From contig NZ_BMJM01000007.1 of assembly GCF_014643455.1 (NCBI RefSeq), forward strand, positions 62,363 to 126,362: a DNA stretch of 64,000 bases, in the 5' to 3' direction. Below are positions 37,946 through 46,645 of this stretch, one piece after another (the stretch's first letter is position 1; each line of letters opens with the position of its first letter). The notes under the pieces were generated by a model. The model had not been told where the DNA came from. It ran no database searches and worked only from the letters and a program-made list of their open reading frames with translations. This stretch comes from Sandarakinorhabdus glacialis. Lineage in GTDB: Bacteria > Pseudomonadota > Alphaproteobacteria > Sphingomonadales > Sphingomonadaceae. A program made the translations under genes and the position numbers.

Positions 37946-37968
37946 CCCTCTCCCCAAGTGGGAGAGGG
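37946..37968 (-). repeat. CCCTCTCCC hairpin between phoH and ybeY
   Basis: A nine-base perfect stem (CCCTCTCCC / GGGAGAGGG) with a five-base loop in the only sizeable gap of the miaB-phoH-ybeY-corC run. It could attenuate transcription into ybeY. The sequence style differs from the other repeat families here. Confidence 0.6.
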
Positions 37969-37977
37969 GTTTTAGGG

Positions 37978-39012
37978 TTAGCCATCTTGGGGAGGGCCTT
38001 CGTAGGCGTCGACGATGAGGCCGACGATGGGGTGGCGGACGACTTCGCGGGAGGAGAAGCGCAGGACCGAGATGCCGTCGAGGCCGTCGAGGCGTTTTAC
38101 GGCGTCGGCGAGGCCCGAGGCGGCGGGGTTGGGGAGGTCGACTTGGTTGGGATCGCCGCAGACGACCATGCGGCTGCGCTCGCCGAAGCGGGTCAGGAAC
38201 ATCTTCATCTGCAGCGGCGTGGTGTTCTGGGCCTCGTCGAGGATGATGAAGGCGTTGGCCAGCGTGCGGCCGCGCATGAACGCGAGCGGGGCGATCTCGA
38301 TTTCGCCGCTGGCGAGGCGGCGTTCGACCTGTTCGGCGGGAAGCATGTCGTAGAGCGCGTCGTACAGCGGCCGCAGATAGGGGTCGACCTTGTCCTTCAT
38401 GTCGCCCGGCAGGAAGCCGAGGCGTTCGCCGGCCTCGACCGCCGGGCGTGACAGCACGAGGCGATCGACCGAGCCGGCGATGAGCTGGCTGACGGCTTGC
38501 GCCACGGCGAGGTAGGTCTTGCCGGTGCCCGCTGGCCCGAGGGCGAAAATGATCGAGTCGCGGGCGAGCGCCTCGATGTAGCGGACCTGGGTGGGGCTGC
38601 GCGCCGCGATGGTCTTGCGGCGGGTGCGGATGACGGCGGTGTTGGCGAGGCCGGAATCGGCGCTGACCAGCCCAACCAGCGACGGATCGGCGGCAATGGC
38701 GACGGCGCCGACGACATCGCCGGCGTCGATGGTCTCGCCGTGGGCGAGGCGGTTGTAGAGGCCGGTGAGCACGTCGCGGGCGCGGGCGGCGGCATCGGCC
38801 TCCCCCTCGAGTTGAACCTTGTTGCCGCGCGCCGAGATATAGACGCCGAGCTGGCCTTCGAGGGCGATGAGGTTCTGGTCATATTCGCCGAACAGCGGCC
38901 CGAGCAGATAGGCCTTTTCGAATTCGATCTCGAGCCGGACGCGGTCGCTGGCAGCGAGGGACCGGGTGCGGTCGCCTCCTGTGACGGGGGAGCGCACGGG
39001 CTTTTTCGACAT
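37978..39012 (-). CDS. phoH: PhoH-family ATPase
   Basis: A 344-residue PhoH-like protein. A KH-like N-terminal part (about 20-110) precedes the P-loop domain with GPAGTGKTYLA (Walker A), IILDEAQNTTPLQMK (Walker B), RFGERSRMVVCGDPNQVDLP and the closing RHPIVGLIVDAYE. PhoH proteins are linked to RNA processing next to YbeY. ATG 39012 shares one base with the miaB stop (TGATG), which fixes the start and shows coupling. Confidence 0.94.
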   Translation of the reverse strand: MSKKPVRSPVTGGDRTRSLAASDRVRLEIEFEKAYLLGPLFGEYDQNLIALEGQLGVYISARGNKVQLEGEADAAARARDVLTGLYNRLAHGETIDAGDVVGAVAIAADPSLVGLVSADSGLANTAVIRTRRKTIAARSPTQVRYIEALARDSIIFALGPAGTGKTYLAVAQAVSQLIAGSVDRLVLSRPAVEAGERLGFLPGDMKDKVDPYLRPLYDALYDMLPAEQVERRLASGEIEIAPLAFMRGRTLANAFIILDEAQNTTPLQMKMFLTRFGERSRMVVCGDPNQVDLPNPAASGLADAVKRLDGLDGISVLRFSSREVVRHPIVGLIVDAYEGPPQDG

Positions 39013-40424
39013 CAGGCTGCTGCTCTTTCTGCTTGGAGAGGAGATGCTTCGACGCTGTTCGGTTGGCCTTGGGTGATCTGGACGGCGATCAGGTCGCCGA
39101 TCTTGGCGCCGGGGATTTCGACGACGGCGGATTGCAGCCACGGCGTCTTGCCGATGAGCTGGCCGGGCTTGCGGCCGGGACGTTCGAGCAGGATTTCGGT
39201 GATGCGGCCGACGCTGGCCTTGTTGAATTCATACGCGCCGGCGGTGATTGCCGCCTGCAGGCGGGCGAGGCGTTCTTCCTTGACGGGTTCGGGGACCTGG
39301 TCGGCCATTGTCGCGGCCGGGGTACCGGGGCGCTGCGAATATTTGAAGCTATAGGCCTGCGCGTAACCGACCTCGGCGACGATATCGAGCGTGTCCTGGA
39401 AATCCTGCTCGGTCTCGCCGGGGAAGCCGACGATGAAATCGCCCGACAGCGCGATGTCGGGGCGGACGGCGCGGAGCTGCGCCAGCGTGGCGAGGTAGGA
39501 TTCGCGGGTATGGGCGCGGTTCATCGCCTTGAGAATGCGGCTGCTGCCGGATTGCACCGGCAGGTGGAGATAGGGCATCAATTTTGGGATGCGGGCATGG
39601 GCGTCGATGAGCCCCTGCGTCATGTCGCGCGGGTGGCTGGTGGTATAGCGGATGCGCTTGAGGCCGGGGATTTCGGCGAGGCGCGCGATGAGGCCGGGCA
39701 GGCTGTCGGTGCCGGCGCTGCCGCCGTCATAGGCGTTGACGTTCTGGCCGATGAGGGTGATTTCGACGGCGCCGGCAGCGACCAGCGTATGCGCTTCGGC
39801 GACGAGATCGGCTTGCGGGCGCGAGGTTTCGCCGCCGCGGGTATAGGGCACGACGCAGAAGGTGCAGAATTTGTCGCAGCCTTCCTGAACGGTGAGGAAG
39901 GCGCTGGCACCCTGGTGACGGCGCGGCGGCAGATGGTCGAATTTCGGGCTGGCCGGCATGTCGGTGTCGATCGCCCTGCCCCAGCGGGCGCCGCGGGCGT
40001 CCTCGGGGATGGCGGCGGCTTCGCGCAGCAGGTCGGGCAGGCGGTGATAGGCCAATGGCCCGACGATGACATCGACGGCGGGGGCGCGGCGGCCGATTTC
40101 GGCGCCTTCGGCCTGGGCGACGCAGCCGGCGGCGACGATGACCGGGCGGCTGCCGTCGGCGCGGGGCTTCCTGAGGCGACCGATGTCGGAGTAGAGTTTT
40201 TCGGCAGCGCGTTCGCGGATATGGCAGGTGTTGAGGACGACGATGTCGGCATTGTCGGGCGAATCCACCGCAACATGGCCCTCGCCGGCGAGCAGGTCGC
40301 CCATGCGTTCGGAATCATAGACGTTCATCTGGCAGCCGAAAGATTTGACGTGGTAGCGTGACACTGGCTGCGGCGACTCCGGTTGGGACGGGACAGTCAT
40401 AGCGGGTGGTTGGTGCGGGGTCAT
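39012..40424 (-). CDS. miaB: tRNA-2-methylthio-N6-dimethylallyladenosine synthase MiaB
   Basis: A 470-residue radical-SAM methylthiotransferase. The N-terminal UPF0004 domain has its three Cys in FGCQMN, NTCHIRE and AAGCVAQ. The radical-SAM cluster motif is CDKFCTFC, and a TRAM domain closes the protein. It adds the methylthio group to i6A37 of tRNAs. ATG 40424 or the in-frame ATG at 40400 may be the start; neither has a clear ribosome site. It leads the phoH-ybeY-corC genes. Confidence 0.95.
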   Translation of the reverse strand: MTPHQPPAMTVPSQPESPQPVSRYHVKSFGCQMNVYDSERMGDLLAGEGHVAVDSPDNADIVVLNTCHIRERAAEKLYSDIGRLRKPRADGSRPVIVAAGCVAQAEGAEIGRRAPAVDVIVGPLAYHRLPDLLREAAAIPEDARGARWGRAIDTDMPASPKFDHLPPRRHQGASAFLTVQEGCDKFCTFCVVPYTRGGETSRPQADLVAEAHTLVAAGAVEITLIGQNVNAYDGGSAGTDSLPGLIARLAEIPGLKRIRYTTSHPRDMTQGLIDAHARIPKLMPYLHLPVQSGSSRILKAMNRAHTRESYLATLAQLRAVRPDIALSGDFIVGFPGETEQDFQDTLDIVAEVGYAQAYSFKYSQRPGTPAATMADQVPEPVKEERLARLQAAITAGAYEFNKASVGRITEILLERPGRKPGQLIGKTPWLQSAVVEIPGAKIGDLIAVQITQGQPNSVEASPLQAERAAA

Positions 40425-40497
40425 CTTAATTGGCTGGGGGTGGGTTTGGCGCGGCGATTGGTGCTGGTTCGGGGGGGGATGGTGCTTGGCGGCACGA

Positions 40498-40525
40498 CTG
40501 GATGCCAGCCTTCGCTGGCATGACA
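40498..40525 (+). repeat. GGAT-hairpin-ATGA dispersed palindrome, copy 3
   Basis: GCCAGCC-ttcg-CTGGC within the CTGGAT...ATGACA flanks; identical over 28 bases to 59148-59175. It lies between the plsC stop and the miaB start. Confidence 0.8.
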
Positions 40526-40539
40526 GTGGACAAAAAGGG

Positions 40540-41397
40540 CTAGAGATTGTGGCCCATCAGCTTGCGATAGCCGTGGGTGATTACGGTCTGGCAGTGGTGG
40601 GCGAGCATCTTGCGGTTGGCGAAATCGGCGGCGCGGACCGGGGGGTGGAAGATGAGTTCGGCGCGGATGCGGCCGAGTGACATGAAGGCGGCGGCGTGGG
40701 GCATCAGCTGCGTGTCGCCGACCCAGGCGAGATCGGGCAGGCGTTCGCGGGTGACGGGCATGCCGTTGACGTTGGTATAGGCGATGGTCACCGGCTGGAC
40801 GATGACGTCGGGCAGGCCGTCGGTGACGGCGAACAGCGCCGATTTGAACGGCAGGACATGGGTGCCGTCGGAGTTGGTGCCTTCGGGGAACAGGATGACG
40901 CTGTCGCCGTGGGCGAGGCGCTGGGATATCGCGTCGCGTTGCTCCCCGGTGCTGCTGCGGCGCTCGCGTTCGACGAAGACCGTGCGGGCCAGGGTGGCGA
41001 GCCAGCCGACGAAACCCCAGCCGGCAAGATCGGCGCGGGCGACGAAGGCGGCGGGAATACGCGCGCCGAGGACCGGGATGTCGGCCCATGAGACGTGGTT
41101 GGCGACGTAGAGGACGCCGGCACCGGGCCGGGGTTTCGTCCGCGGCGGGCGGCCGTGCGAGGTGATGCGGATACCCAGCGCACGCGACAGGCTGCGGTGG
41201 AAGAGTTGCGGCAGATGCGCCTTGTCGCGGCGCGGGCCGAAGCGATCGAGGCTGCGCAGGACGAGTTCGGCGGGAACGAGGACCGAGGCGGTGGTGACGG
41301 CGCCGGCGACACCCTTGGCAGCGCCGAAGCGCTGGAAACGGATGGCGTGCTGGGCCTGCTTCAGCGGGGTCGGCCGGCGCGGATCGGGAGGGCGTAT
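40540..41397 (-). CDS. plsC: lysophospholipid acyltransferase PlsC-like, no canonical start
   Basis: An open frame from the fur stop (41416) to TAG at 40540, encoding a full 1-acyl-sn-glycerol-3-phosphate acyltransferase domain: NHVSWADIP (the acyltransferase NHxSxxD motif), [31 protein letters not shown] and VQPVTIAYT. The first ATG/GTG/TTG in frame is GTG 40791, which would delete every catalytic motif. Start candidates are thus non-standard (ATA 41397, taken here; ATC 41403; CTG 41364), readthrough of fur, or a sequencing error. PlsC makes phosphatidic acid at the inner membrane. Confidence 0.72.
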   Translation of the reverse strand: MRPPDPRRPTPLKQAQHAIRFQRFGAAKGVAGAVTTASVLVPAELVLRSLDRFGPRRDKAHLPQLFHRSLSRALGIRITSHGRPPRTKPRPGAGVLYVANHVSWADIPVLGARIPAAFVARADLAGWGFVGWLATLARTVFVERERRSSTGEQRDAISQRLAHGDSVILFPEGTNSDGTHVLPFKSALFAVTDGLPDVIVQPVTIAYTNVNGMPVTRERLPDLAWVGDTQLMPHAAAFMSLGRIRAELIFHPPVRAADFANRKMLAHHCQTVITHGYRKLMGHNL

Positions 41398-41415
41398 GGC
41401 GATGGCCTGGGCCGT

Positions 41416-41838
41416 CTATTTGGCGACCGGGATCGCGACGCCGTAAAGCTCCATGCGGTGATCGACGAGGCGAAAGCCGAGCCGGGCGGCGATGCGGGAC
41501 TGGAGTTCCTCGAGGTCGGCGTCGTGGAATTCGATGACATTGCCGGTTTCGACGTCGATGAGGTGATCGTGATGCTCGTCCTGGACGGTTTCATAGCGCG
41601 AGCGGCCGCCCTGGAATTCATGGCGCTCGATGATGCCCGATTCCTCGAACAGCTTGACGGTGCGATAGACGGTGGCGATCGAAATCCGGGGATCGATGGC
41701 GGCAACGCGGCGGTGCAGCGCCTCGACGTCGGGATGATCGTCGACTTCGGACAGGACGCGCGCGATGACGCGGCGCTGTTCGGTGATGCGCAGGCCCTTT
41801 TTCAGGCAAAGCGCCTCGACGTCGATTGTCGTGCCCAT
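41416..41838 (-). CDS. fur: Fur-family transcriptional regulator (Fur/Mur type)
   Basis: A 140-residue ferric-uptake-regulator family protein. The winged helix (LRITEQRRVIARVL, ISIATVYRTVKLFEE) is followed by the metal/dimer domain with HHDHLIDVETGNVIEF. The C-terminal CxxC zinc site of gamma-proteobacterial Fur is absent (DVET at that place), as in alphaproteobacterial Fur/Mur that respond to Fe or Mn. ATG 41838 has GGAG eight bases upstream; a TTG at 41844 is possible. The next gene, plsC, follows in the same frame. Confidence 0.93.
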   Translation of the reverse strand: MGTTIDVEALCLKKGLRITEQRRVIARVLSEVDDHPDVEALHRRVAAIDPRISIATVYRTVKLFEESGIIERHEFQGGRSRYETVQDEHHDHLIDVETGNVIEFHDADLEELQSRIAARLGFRLVDHRMELYGVAIPVAK

Positions 41839-41947
41839 TCTCAATTCTCCAACCGCCCGCCTTCAGATAGGCGGGCGGCGGAGACTGGGCAAGTGCTCCG
41901 GCCGGCGTGAAACGCAGTGCGCTGGCCGGAAATCACGGTGCCGGGCG

Positions 41948-42403
41948 TTACGCGACGACCTTCCGCGGGCGACCACGGGGCTTGCCGCCGACCTTGGCAA
42001 CGCGCTTGGTGCCGAGGCCGATCGACTTGGCAAGGTTGCGGCGCTGTTCGGCATAGTTGGGAGCGACCATCGGATAGTCGGCTGGAAGACCCCATTTGGC
42101 CCGATACTGATCCGGCGTCATGCCATAGCGCGTCATCAAGTGACGCTTGAGCATTTTCAGCTTCTTTCCGTCTTCGAGACAGATGATGAAGTCCGGCTTG
42201 ATCGAAGCGCGGATCGAAACAGCGGGCTCCTGCCGAATAACAGGCTCGACAACCGGCGAACCAAGCTTGGCGAGCGTCGAATAGACGCTTTCGATAACGC
42301 CCTGGACATCACCCGGGGCAACTGTGTTGTTTGCAAAGTGCGACGACACGATATCGGCAGTCAATGCCAGCAGTTCGTTGTGAACTTGTGAATTGTCGGT
42401 CAT
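41948..42403 (-). CDS. MucR/Ros-family zinc-finger regulator
   Basis: A 151-residue transcriptional regulator of the MucR/Ros family. An N-terminal oligomerising helix (about 5-45) is followed by the zinc finger CLEDGKKLKMLKRHLMTRYG and WGLPADYPMVAPNYAEQRRNLAK, then an AT-hook-like GKPRGRPRK tail. MucR proteins act as H-NS-like silencers and control exopolysaccharide, motility and cell-cycle genes in alphaproteobacteria. AAGGA precedes ATG 42403. Confidence 0.93.
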   Translation of the reverse strand: MTDNSQVHNELLALTADIVSSHFANNTVAPGDVQGVIESVYSTLAKLGSPVVEPVIRQEPAVSIRASIKPDFIICLEDGKKLKMLKRHLMTRYGMTPDQYRAKWGLPADYPMVAPNYAEQRRNLAKSIGLGTKRVAKVGGKPRGRPRKVVA

Positions 42404-42490
42404 TTCTCGTTCCTTGGGGCTCAACGCCGCGGATCCCTCCTCCGCGTCTTTGCGCATGAGGCAGGCAGGTAACAAATGCAATAGCAACGA

Positions 42491-42982
42491 TCAGTTGACC
42501 AGGTCGGCAAGTTCTCGGCGCATGGTAATAGCGGCAAAGCGTTCGCCGGCCGAACCGCTGTAATAATCGGGTCGGCGACCGACATCGACAAAGCCCGTGC
42601 GACCGTAAAGCGCACGGGCGGCGGTATTATTTTCGCGCACTTCCAGAAACAATTGGGACGCACCGTGCCGAAAGGCGTCCTGGCAAGCGGTTTGCATCAG
42701 CAACGATCCGTAACCTTTGCCCCGTTCGGCCGCATCGACCGCAATAAGCAGCAATTCGACTTCGACTCCGGCGGAGCGGCACAGCGTAAAGCCGCGGGCG
42801 CGGCCGTCGGGACCCAGCGCCTGGCGGGCGAAGCTGCTGGCGAGCCCCATGGTGCCGGCGAGTTGCAGCGCCGACCAGCTTTCGCCGTAGCGCGGATCGA
42901 AGGCGGTGCGCATGACGGCCATCAAGGCTTCGAGATGGCGTTCATCGGCGGGGGCGATCACGGGGCCGGCGAGCGTGGACAT
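42491..42982 (-). CDS. rimI: ribosomal-protein-alanine N-acetyltransferase RimI-like
   Basis: A 163-residue GNAT. VDAAERGKGYGSLLMQTA is the acetyl-CoA loop, and VRENNTAARALYGRTGFVDVGRRPDYY is the RimI signature including the Tyr near the acceptor. It would acetylate the N-terminus of S18 and other proteins. It lies 24 bases after tsaB, the usual partner gene. Most of this window's GNATs lack such context; here the assignment is firmer. Confidence 0.88.
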   Translation of the reverse strand: MSTLAGPVIAPADERHLEALMAVMRTAFDPRYGESWSALQLAGTMGLASSFARQALGPDGRARGFTLCRSAGVEVELLLIAVDAAERGKGYGSLLMQTACQDAFRHGASQLFLEVRENNTAARALYGRTGFVDVGRRPDYYSGSAGERFAAITMRRELADLVN

Positions 42983-43006
42983 GGCCCTTTGCTTATGCCG
43001 CCGTCG

Positions 43007-43606
43007 TCAAAGCGGCAATATGGCGTCTGGCGGACGCACATAGAGCGCGGTCGGCGAAAGCGAGCGGGCGGGCAGCGGCAGGTGCAGGGCAAAGGCGGTG
43101 TCGGGCTGGCCATCGTGGATATGGCCGGCGGGCGACAGGGGCCCGGCGGTGGCTTCGCCGGGGGCGGCGACGACGGCGGCGATGACAGCGTCGGGGGCGA
43201 TGGTGGTGATCGGCGAGGCGGTGAAATCGCGGGCGATGCGCTGGTGGAGGACCTGGCCGCGGCCGGCATCGAGGAAGATGGTGACGCCAGCGACATCGGA
43301 ACGCAGTGCAAAGGCACGGGCGGCGACGAGGCTGCCGCCCTCGCAGCCGGTGACGGGGACACCCCAGGCGAAGCCGAGGGCGCGGGCGGCGGCGATGCCG
43401 ATGCGGATGCCGGTGAAGCTGCCGGGGCCGTTGTCGACGATGATGCGATCGGCGCGGGTGTCGCCCATCAGCGCGATGATGGCGGGGAGCAGCGCCTCGG
43501 CGTGGCCGCGGCCGATGATGCGGTGATCATGGGCGAGGAGCCGGTCGCCGTCGAACAGCGCCAGCGAGAGCGCCGGCGATGCGGTCGAGATGGCGAGGGT
43601 TCTCAC
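43007..43606 (-). CDS. tsaB: tRNA threonylcarbamoyl adenosine modification protein TsaB
   Basis: A 199-residue ASKHA-fold protein. LAISTASPALSLALF is the N-terminal phosphate-loop-like strand, and IIVDNGPGSFTGIRIGIAAARALGFAWGVP is the TsaB signature. TsaB dimerises with TsaD to place t6A at position 37 of ANN-decoding tRNAs. Its start overlaps the rutE-like stop by four bases, and rimI follows. The C-terminal half is shortened and variable, as usual. Confidence 0.93.
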   Translation of the reverse strand: MRTLAISTASPALSLALFDGDRLLAHDHRIIGRGHAEALLPAIIALMGDTRADRIIVDNGPGSFTGIRIGIAAARALGFAWGVPVTGCEGGSLVAARAFALRSDVAGVTIFLDAGRGQVLHQRIARDFTASPITTIAPDAVIAAVVAAPGEATAGPLSPAGHIHDGQPDTAFALHLPLPARSLSPTALYVRPPDAILPL

Positions 43607-44196
43607 AGGATGGTGGCGGCGTCCTCGAAGGACAGGCGCGGCAGGCGGTCGAAGAGCTTTTCGGTGGTACCCTTGCCGAGCGAGCAGATGAAGTTGGTCT
43701 CGACATCGGTGCCGGCCCAGAACTGGGCGTCTACGGCGGCCTTGTCGAAGCCCGACATGGGGCCGGTATCCCAGCCGAGGGCGCGGGCGGCGATGATGAA
43801 ATAGGCGCCCTGGAGCGAGGAATTGCGGACGGCGGTCTCGCGGGCGACGGTCTCGCTATGGGCGAACCAGCTGCGGGCGTCGGCGGGAGGAAAGAGGATT
43901 GGCAGCTTGTCGTAGAACTTGGTGTCGAAGCCGATGATGGCGGTGACCGGGGCGGCAAGGATCTTGGGAGCGTTGGCGGCACTGGCGGTGGCGGCGAGTT
44001 TCGCCCTGGCGTCGGCGCTGGCTGCGAAGATGAAGCGCGCGGGGGAGGCGTTGGCCGAGGTCGGGCCCATCTTGACGAGGTCGTAAAGGGCGCGGAGCTC
44101 GGTTTCGGTAACGGGGGTTTCGTCCCAGCTGTAATAGGTGCGGGCGTCGCGGAACAGCAGGTCGAGCGCGTCGGCGCCGAGCGGGGAGCCGGACAT
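43603..44196 (-). CDS. malonic semialdehyde reductase RutE-like nitroreductase
   Basis: A 197-residue FMN nitroreductase of the RutE/HadB branch: ARTYYSWDETPV, LVKMGPTSANASPARF, and a C-terminal INFICSLGKG-like block (NFICSLGKGTTEKLFDRLPRL). RutE reduces malonic semialdehyde to 3-hydroxypropionate in pyrimidine breakdown, but no other rut gene is nearby, so a general quinone/nitro/aldehyde reductase is equally possible. One base overlap with nfu upstream (TGATG) and four with tsaB show tight coupling. Confidence 0.85.
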   Translation of the reverse strand: MSGSPLGADALDLLFRDARTYYSWDETPVTETELRALYDLVKMGPTSANASPARFIFAASADARAKLAATASAANAPKILAAPVTAIIGFDTKFYDKLPILFPPADARSWFAHSETVARETAVRNSSLQGAYFIIAARALGWDTGPMSGFDKAAVDAQFWAGTDVETNFICSLGKGTTEKLFDRLPRLSFEDAATIL

Positions 44197-44759
44197 CAGA
44201 TGGCGCGGACGTCGATGACTTCGGGGACGTAGTATTTGAGCAGGGATTCGATGCCCATTTTCAGCGTCGCGGTGGAGGAGGGGCAGCCGGAGCAGGCGCC
44301 CTGCATTTCGAGGTAGACGACGCCCTTGTCGAAGCCGCGGTAGACGATGTCGCCGCCGTCGCCGGCGACTTGCGGGCGGATGCGGGTGTCGATGAGCTCG
44401 ATGATCTGGGTGATGATCTCGGCGTCGGCGGGGTCGTCGTTGTTCACGGGGCCGGCGGCGACGGCGGTGGTGGTGAAAACGGGCGCGCCCGAGCTGAAAT
44501 GATCGACGAGGACGCCGAGGACCTGCGGCTTGAGGGCGATCCAGTCGGCGGAACCTTCGGACTTGGTGACGCTGATGAAATCGGCGCCGAAGAAGACGCG
44601 CTCGACGTCGCCGAGCGAGAACAGCGCGGCGGCGAGCGGCGAAGTGTCGGCGGCGGCTTCGGGAGTGGCGAAATCGGCGGTGGTGCCGTCGGTGACGCTG
44701 AGGCCCGAGCGGAACATCAGGGTGGCGGGGTTGGGCGTGCGTTCGGTTTCGATGAACAT
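44196..44759 (-). CDS. NifU family Fe-S carrier (NfuA-like)
   Basis: A 187-residue Nfu protein. The N-terminal Nfu_N domain (FIETERTPNPATLMF) is followed by the C-terminal NifU domain with CSGCPSSTATLKMGIE, whose CxxC carries a bridging Fe-S cluster. It delivers clusters to target enzymes such as MiaB, encoded downstream. GGAG lies eight bases before ATG 44759. It heads the long minus-strand run ending at corC. Confidence 0.92.
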   Translation of the reverse strand: MFIETERTPNPATLMFRSGLSVTDGTTADFATPEAAADTSPLAAALFSLGDVERVFFGADFISVTKSEGSADWIALKPQVLGVLVDHFSSGAPVFTTTAVAAGPVNNDDPADAEIITQIIELIDTRIRPQVAGDGGDIVYRGFDKGVVYLEMQGACSGCPSSTATLKMGIESLLKYYVPEVIDVRAI

Positions 44760-44861
44760 CGGGGTGGCTCCGGGTTTTCGACTTATTGGCGATGTGGCGC
44801 GGATGGGTGGAGGAATCAACCTTGGAGGGGATATGGGATGAAATTGTTCTTGTATTCTGGG

Positions 44862-44930
44862 AGGGGGGACACCCCCACCCTGGCCGCGCGAAGGGCGCGT
44901 CTCTCGCCTACCCCCTTTAGGGGGAGGACA
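44862..44930 (-). repeat. CCTCCCCC-hairpin 3' element, copy 2
   Basis: It matches copies at 36403 and 54260: GGGGGACACCCCCACCC, GGCCGCG, GGCGCGTCTCTCGCC and a CCCCCTTTAGGGGG hairpin. It ends one base from the stress-protein stop. The orientation relative to the minus-strand gene is the same as in the other copies. Confidence 0.75.
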
Positions 44931-44931
44931 A

Positions 44932-45396
44932 TTAGGTGAGGGATTCGAGGCGGTCGGGGTCGAGGCCGCCGGGGACGATGATGACGATGCAGGGGAGTTG
45001 CCCGGCGCGTTCGCCGGTGAAGAAGCCGATGAGGGCGCCGGGGGGGCCTTTCGAGGCGGCGCCGAGGACGAGGGCGCGGATGCTGGGGTCGGCGCGAATA
45101 TGGTCGAAGACGGCGGGGGCGGCGTCGCCGTCGAGGACGATGGTGTGCGGGCGGGCGCCGGACAGGGTTTCGGCTTCGTCGGCGACGGCGGCGAGAAGTG
45201 CGTCGGCTTCGGCGCGGGCCTCGGCGGCCATGGCCTCCTGGACGCCGCCCCATTGCATGAATTCAGGGGTCGGGATGACGTGGACGAGGGCGACGCGGGC
45301 ACCGACATGGGCCGCCCGCAACGCGGCGAAGCGCAGGGCGATCCGGCTTTCGGCGCTCTGGTCGATGACGACCAGATAGGTGGGCGCGGTGTCCAT
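44932..45396 (-). CDS. universal stress protein
   Basis: A 154-residue UspA-type protein. The first strand is TYLVVIDQSAES, and the ATP-binding-like G-x2-G-x9-G region appears as LGAASKGPPGALIGFFTGERA followed by VIIVPGG. Usp proteins respond to stress through nucleotide binding. The gene follows an acyl-CoA dehydrogenase after 11 bases and shares that transcript. The frame is open far upstream inside the dehydrogenase; ATG 45396 gives the family length. Confidence 0.88.
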   Translation of the reverse strand: MDTAPTYLVVIDQSAESRIALRFAALRAAHVGARVALVHVIPTPEFMQWGGVQEAMAAEARAEADALLAAVADEAETLSGARPHTIVLDGDAAPAVFDHIRADPSIRALVLGAASKGPPGALIGFFTGERAGQLPCIVIIVPGGLDPDRLESLT

Positions 45397-45407
45397 TGCC
45401 GGTGAAG

Positions 45408-46628
45408 TTAGCCGCGTTGCGGGGGTTGGGGAAGATGCGTGCTGCGGTTGTAGGCGGGGTTTCGTTTTATCCATTGTTTGGCGATAATCATGCGCTGCAT
45501 TTCGTTGGTGCCTTCGCCGATGCAGAGCAGCATCGCATCGCGGTAGAAGCGTTCGATGTCGAATTCCTTCGAATAGGAATAGCCGCCGAAGATGCGCATG
45601 GCTTCCTGGGCGTTTTCGGCGGCGGCTTCGCTGGCGAAATACTTGGCCATGCCGGCTTCCATGTCGACGCGTTCGCCGCGGTCGTAGGCTTGGGCGGCGT
45701 CGATGGTGAGCAGGCGGGCGGCGCGGGCGCGGGTCACCATCTCGCCGAGCTTCAGCTGGATGGCCTGGTGTTCGGCGATCGGCTTGCCCATCGTCTTGCG
45801 GACCTGGGCATAGTCGGTGGCGAGGCGAAGCGCGCCTTCGGCCATGCCGACGCCGCGGGCGGCGACGTTGATGCGGCCGAGTTCGAGGCCGCCGGTGGCC
45901 TGGAAAAAGCCCTGGCCTTCGATGTTGCCGATGAGCTGGTCGGCGGGAATGCGGCAGTCCTCGAAGATGAGTTCGCCTGAATCGATGCTGTTGTAGCCGA
46001 GCTTGGCGATCTTCCTGCCGGTCCTGAAGCCGGGCAGGCCCTTGTCGGCGATGAACAGGCTCATGCCCTTGTAGCGCGGGTCGGCGTTGACGTCGGTCTT
46101 GACCAGCAGGGCAAAGACATCGCCGTAGATGGCGTTGCTGATCCAGGTCTTGGTGCCGTTGAGGATATAATGGTCGCCGTCCCGCCTGGCGGTCATGCGG
46201 ATGCCCTGGAGATCGGTGCCGGCGTCGGGTTCGGTGAGGGCGAGGCCGCCGCGGATTTCGCCGCGGGCCATTTTCGGCAGCCATTTGCTTTTCTGCGAGG
46301 GGGTGCCGAATTTTTCGATGGCGAGCGCCAGGATGAGGTGGCTGTTGAAGATGCCGGTCGGCGCCATCCAGTAATTGCAGATGCGCGCGACGATTTTCAC
46401 ATAGGTGGCGGCGGGCAGGCCGAGGCCGCCATATTCCTCGCCGATGGTGGCGCCGAACAGGCCGAGGTCGACCATTTGCGCGACGATCTTTTCGGGCCAG
46501 ATGTCGCCGTGGTCGTGCTCGAGGACGACGGGGCGGAGTTCGCGGTCGATCCATTTGTCGATCGAATCGAGCAGCTGGGTTTCGAAATCGGGGTCGACGT
46601 GGCGGGTCTGGTTGTAGGCGGTGGCCAT
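45408..46628 (-). CDS. acyl-CoA dehydrogenase
   Basis: A 406-residue acyl-CoA dehydrogenase. GLALTEPDAGTDLQG and KTWISNAIYGDV mark the flavin/substrate loops. The C-terminal FGGYSYSKEFDIERFYRDAMLLCIGEGTNEMQ carries a Glu at the catalytic-base position. Its specificity is unclear. ATG 46628 has AAGGA seven bases upstream. A MaoC-type hydratase gene precedes it, so the pair could oxidise and hydrate, or dehydrate, one acyl-CoA in a side pathway. Confidence 0.9.
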   Translation of the reverse strand: MATAYNQTRHVDPDFETQLLDSIDKWIDRELRPVVLEHDHGDIWPEKIVAQMVDLGLFGATIGEEYGGLGLPAATYVKIVARICNYWMAPTGIFNSHLILALAIEKFGTPSQKSKWLPKMARGEIRGGLALTEPDAGTDLQGIRMTARRDGDHYILNGTKTWISNAIYGDVFALLVKTDVNADPRYKGMSLFIADKGLPGFRTGRKIAKLGYNSIDSGELIFEDCRIPADQLIGNIEGQGFFQATGGLELGRINVAARGVGMAEGALRLATDYAQVRKTMGKPIAEHQAIQLKLGEMVTRARAARLLTIDAAQAYDRGERVDMEAGMAKYFASEAAAENAQEAMRIFGGYSYSKEFDIERFYRDAMLLCIGEGTNEMQRMIIAKQWIKRNPAYNRSTHLPQPPQRG

Positions 46629-46645
46629 TGTTTCGTCCTTTGGTT

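Noticed and set aside
40540-40791. Short 83-codon frame with a GTG start as the plsC gene
   Set aside because: It would omit the NHxSxxD and PEGT motifs, which are present upstream in the same uninterrupted frame.
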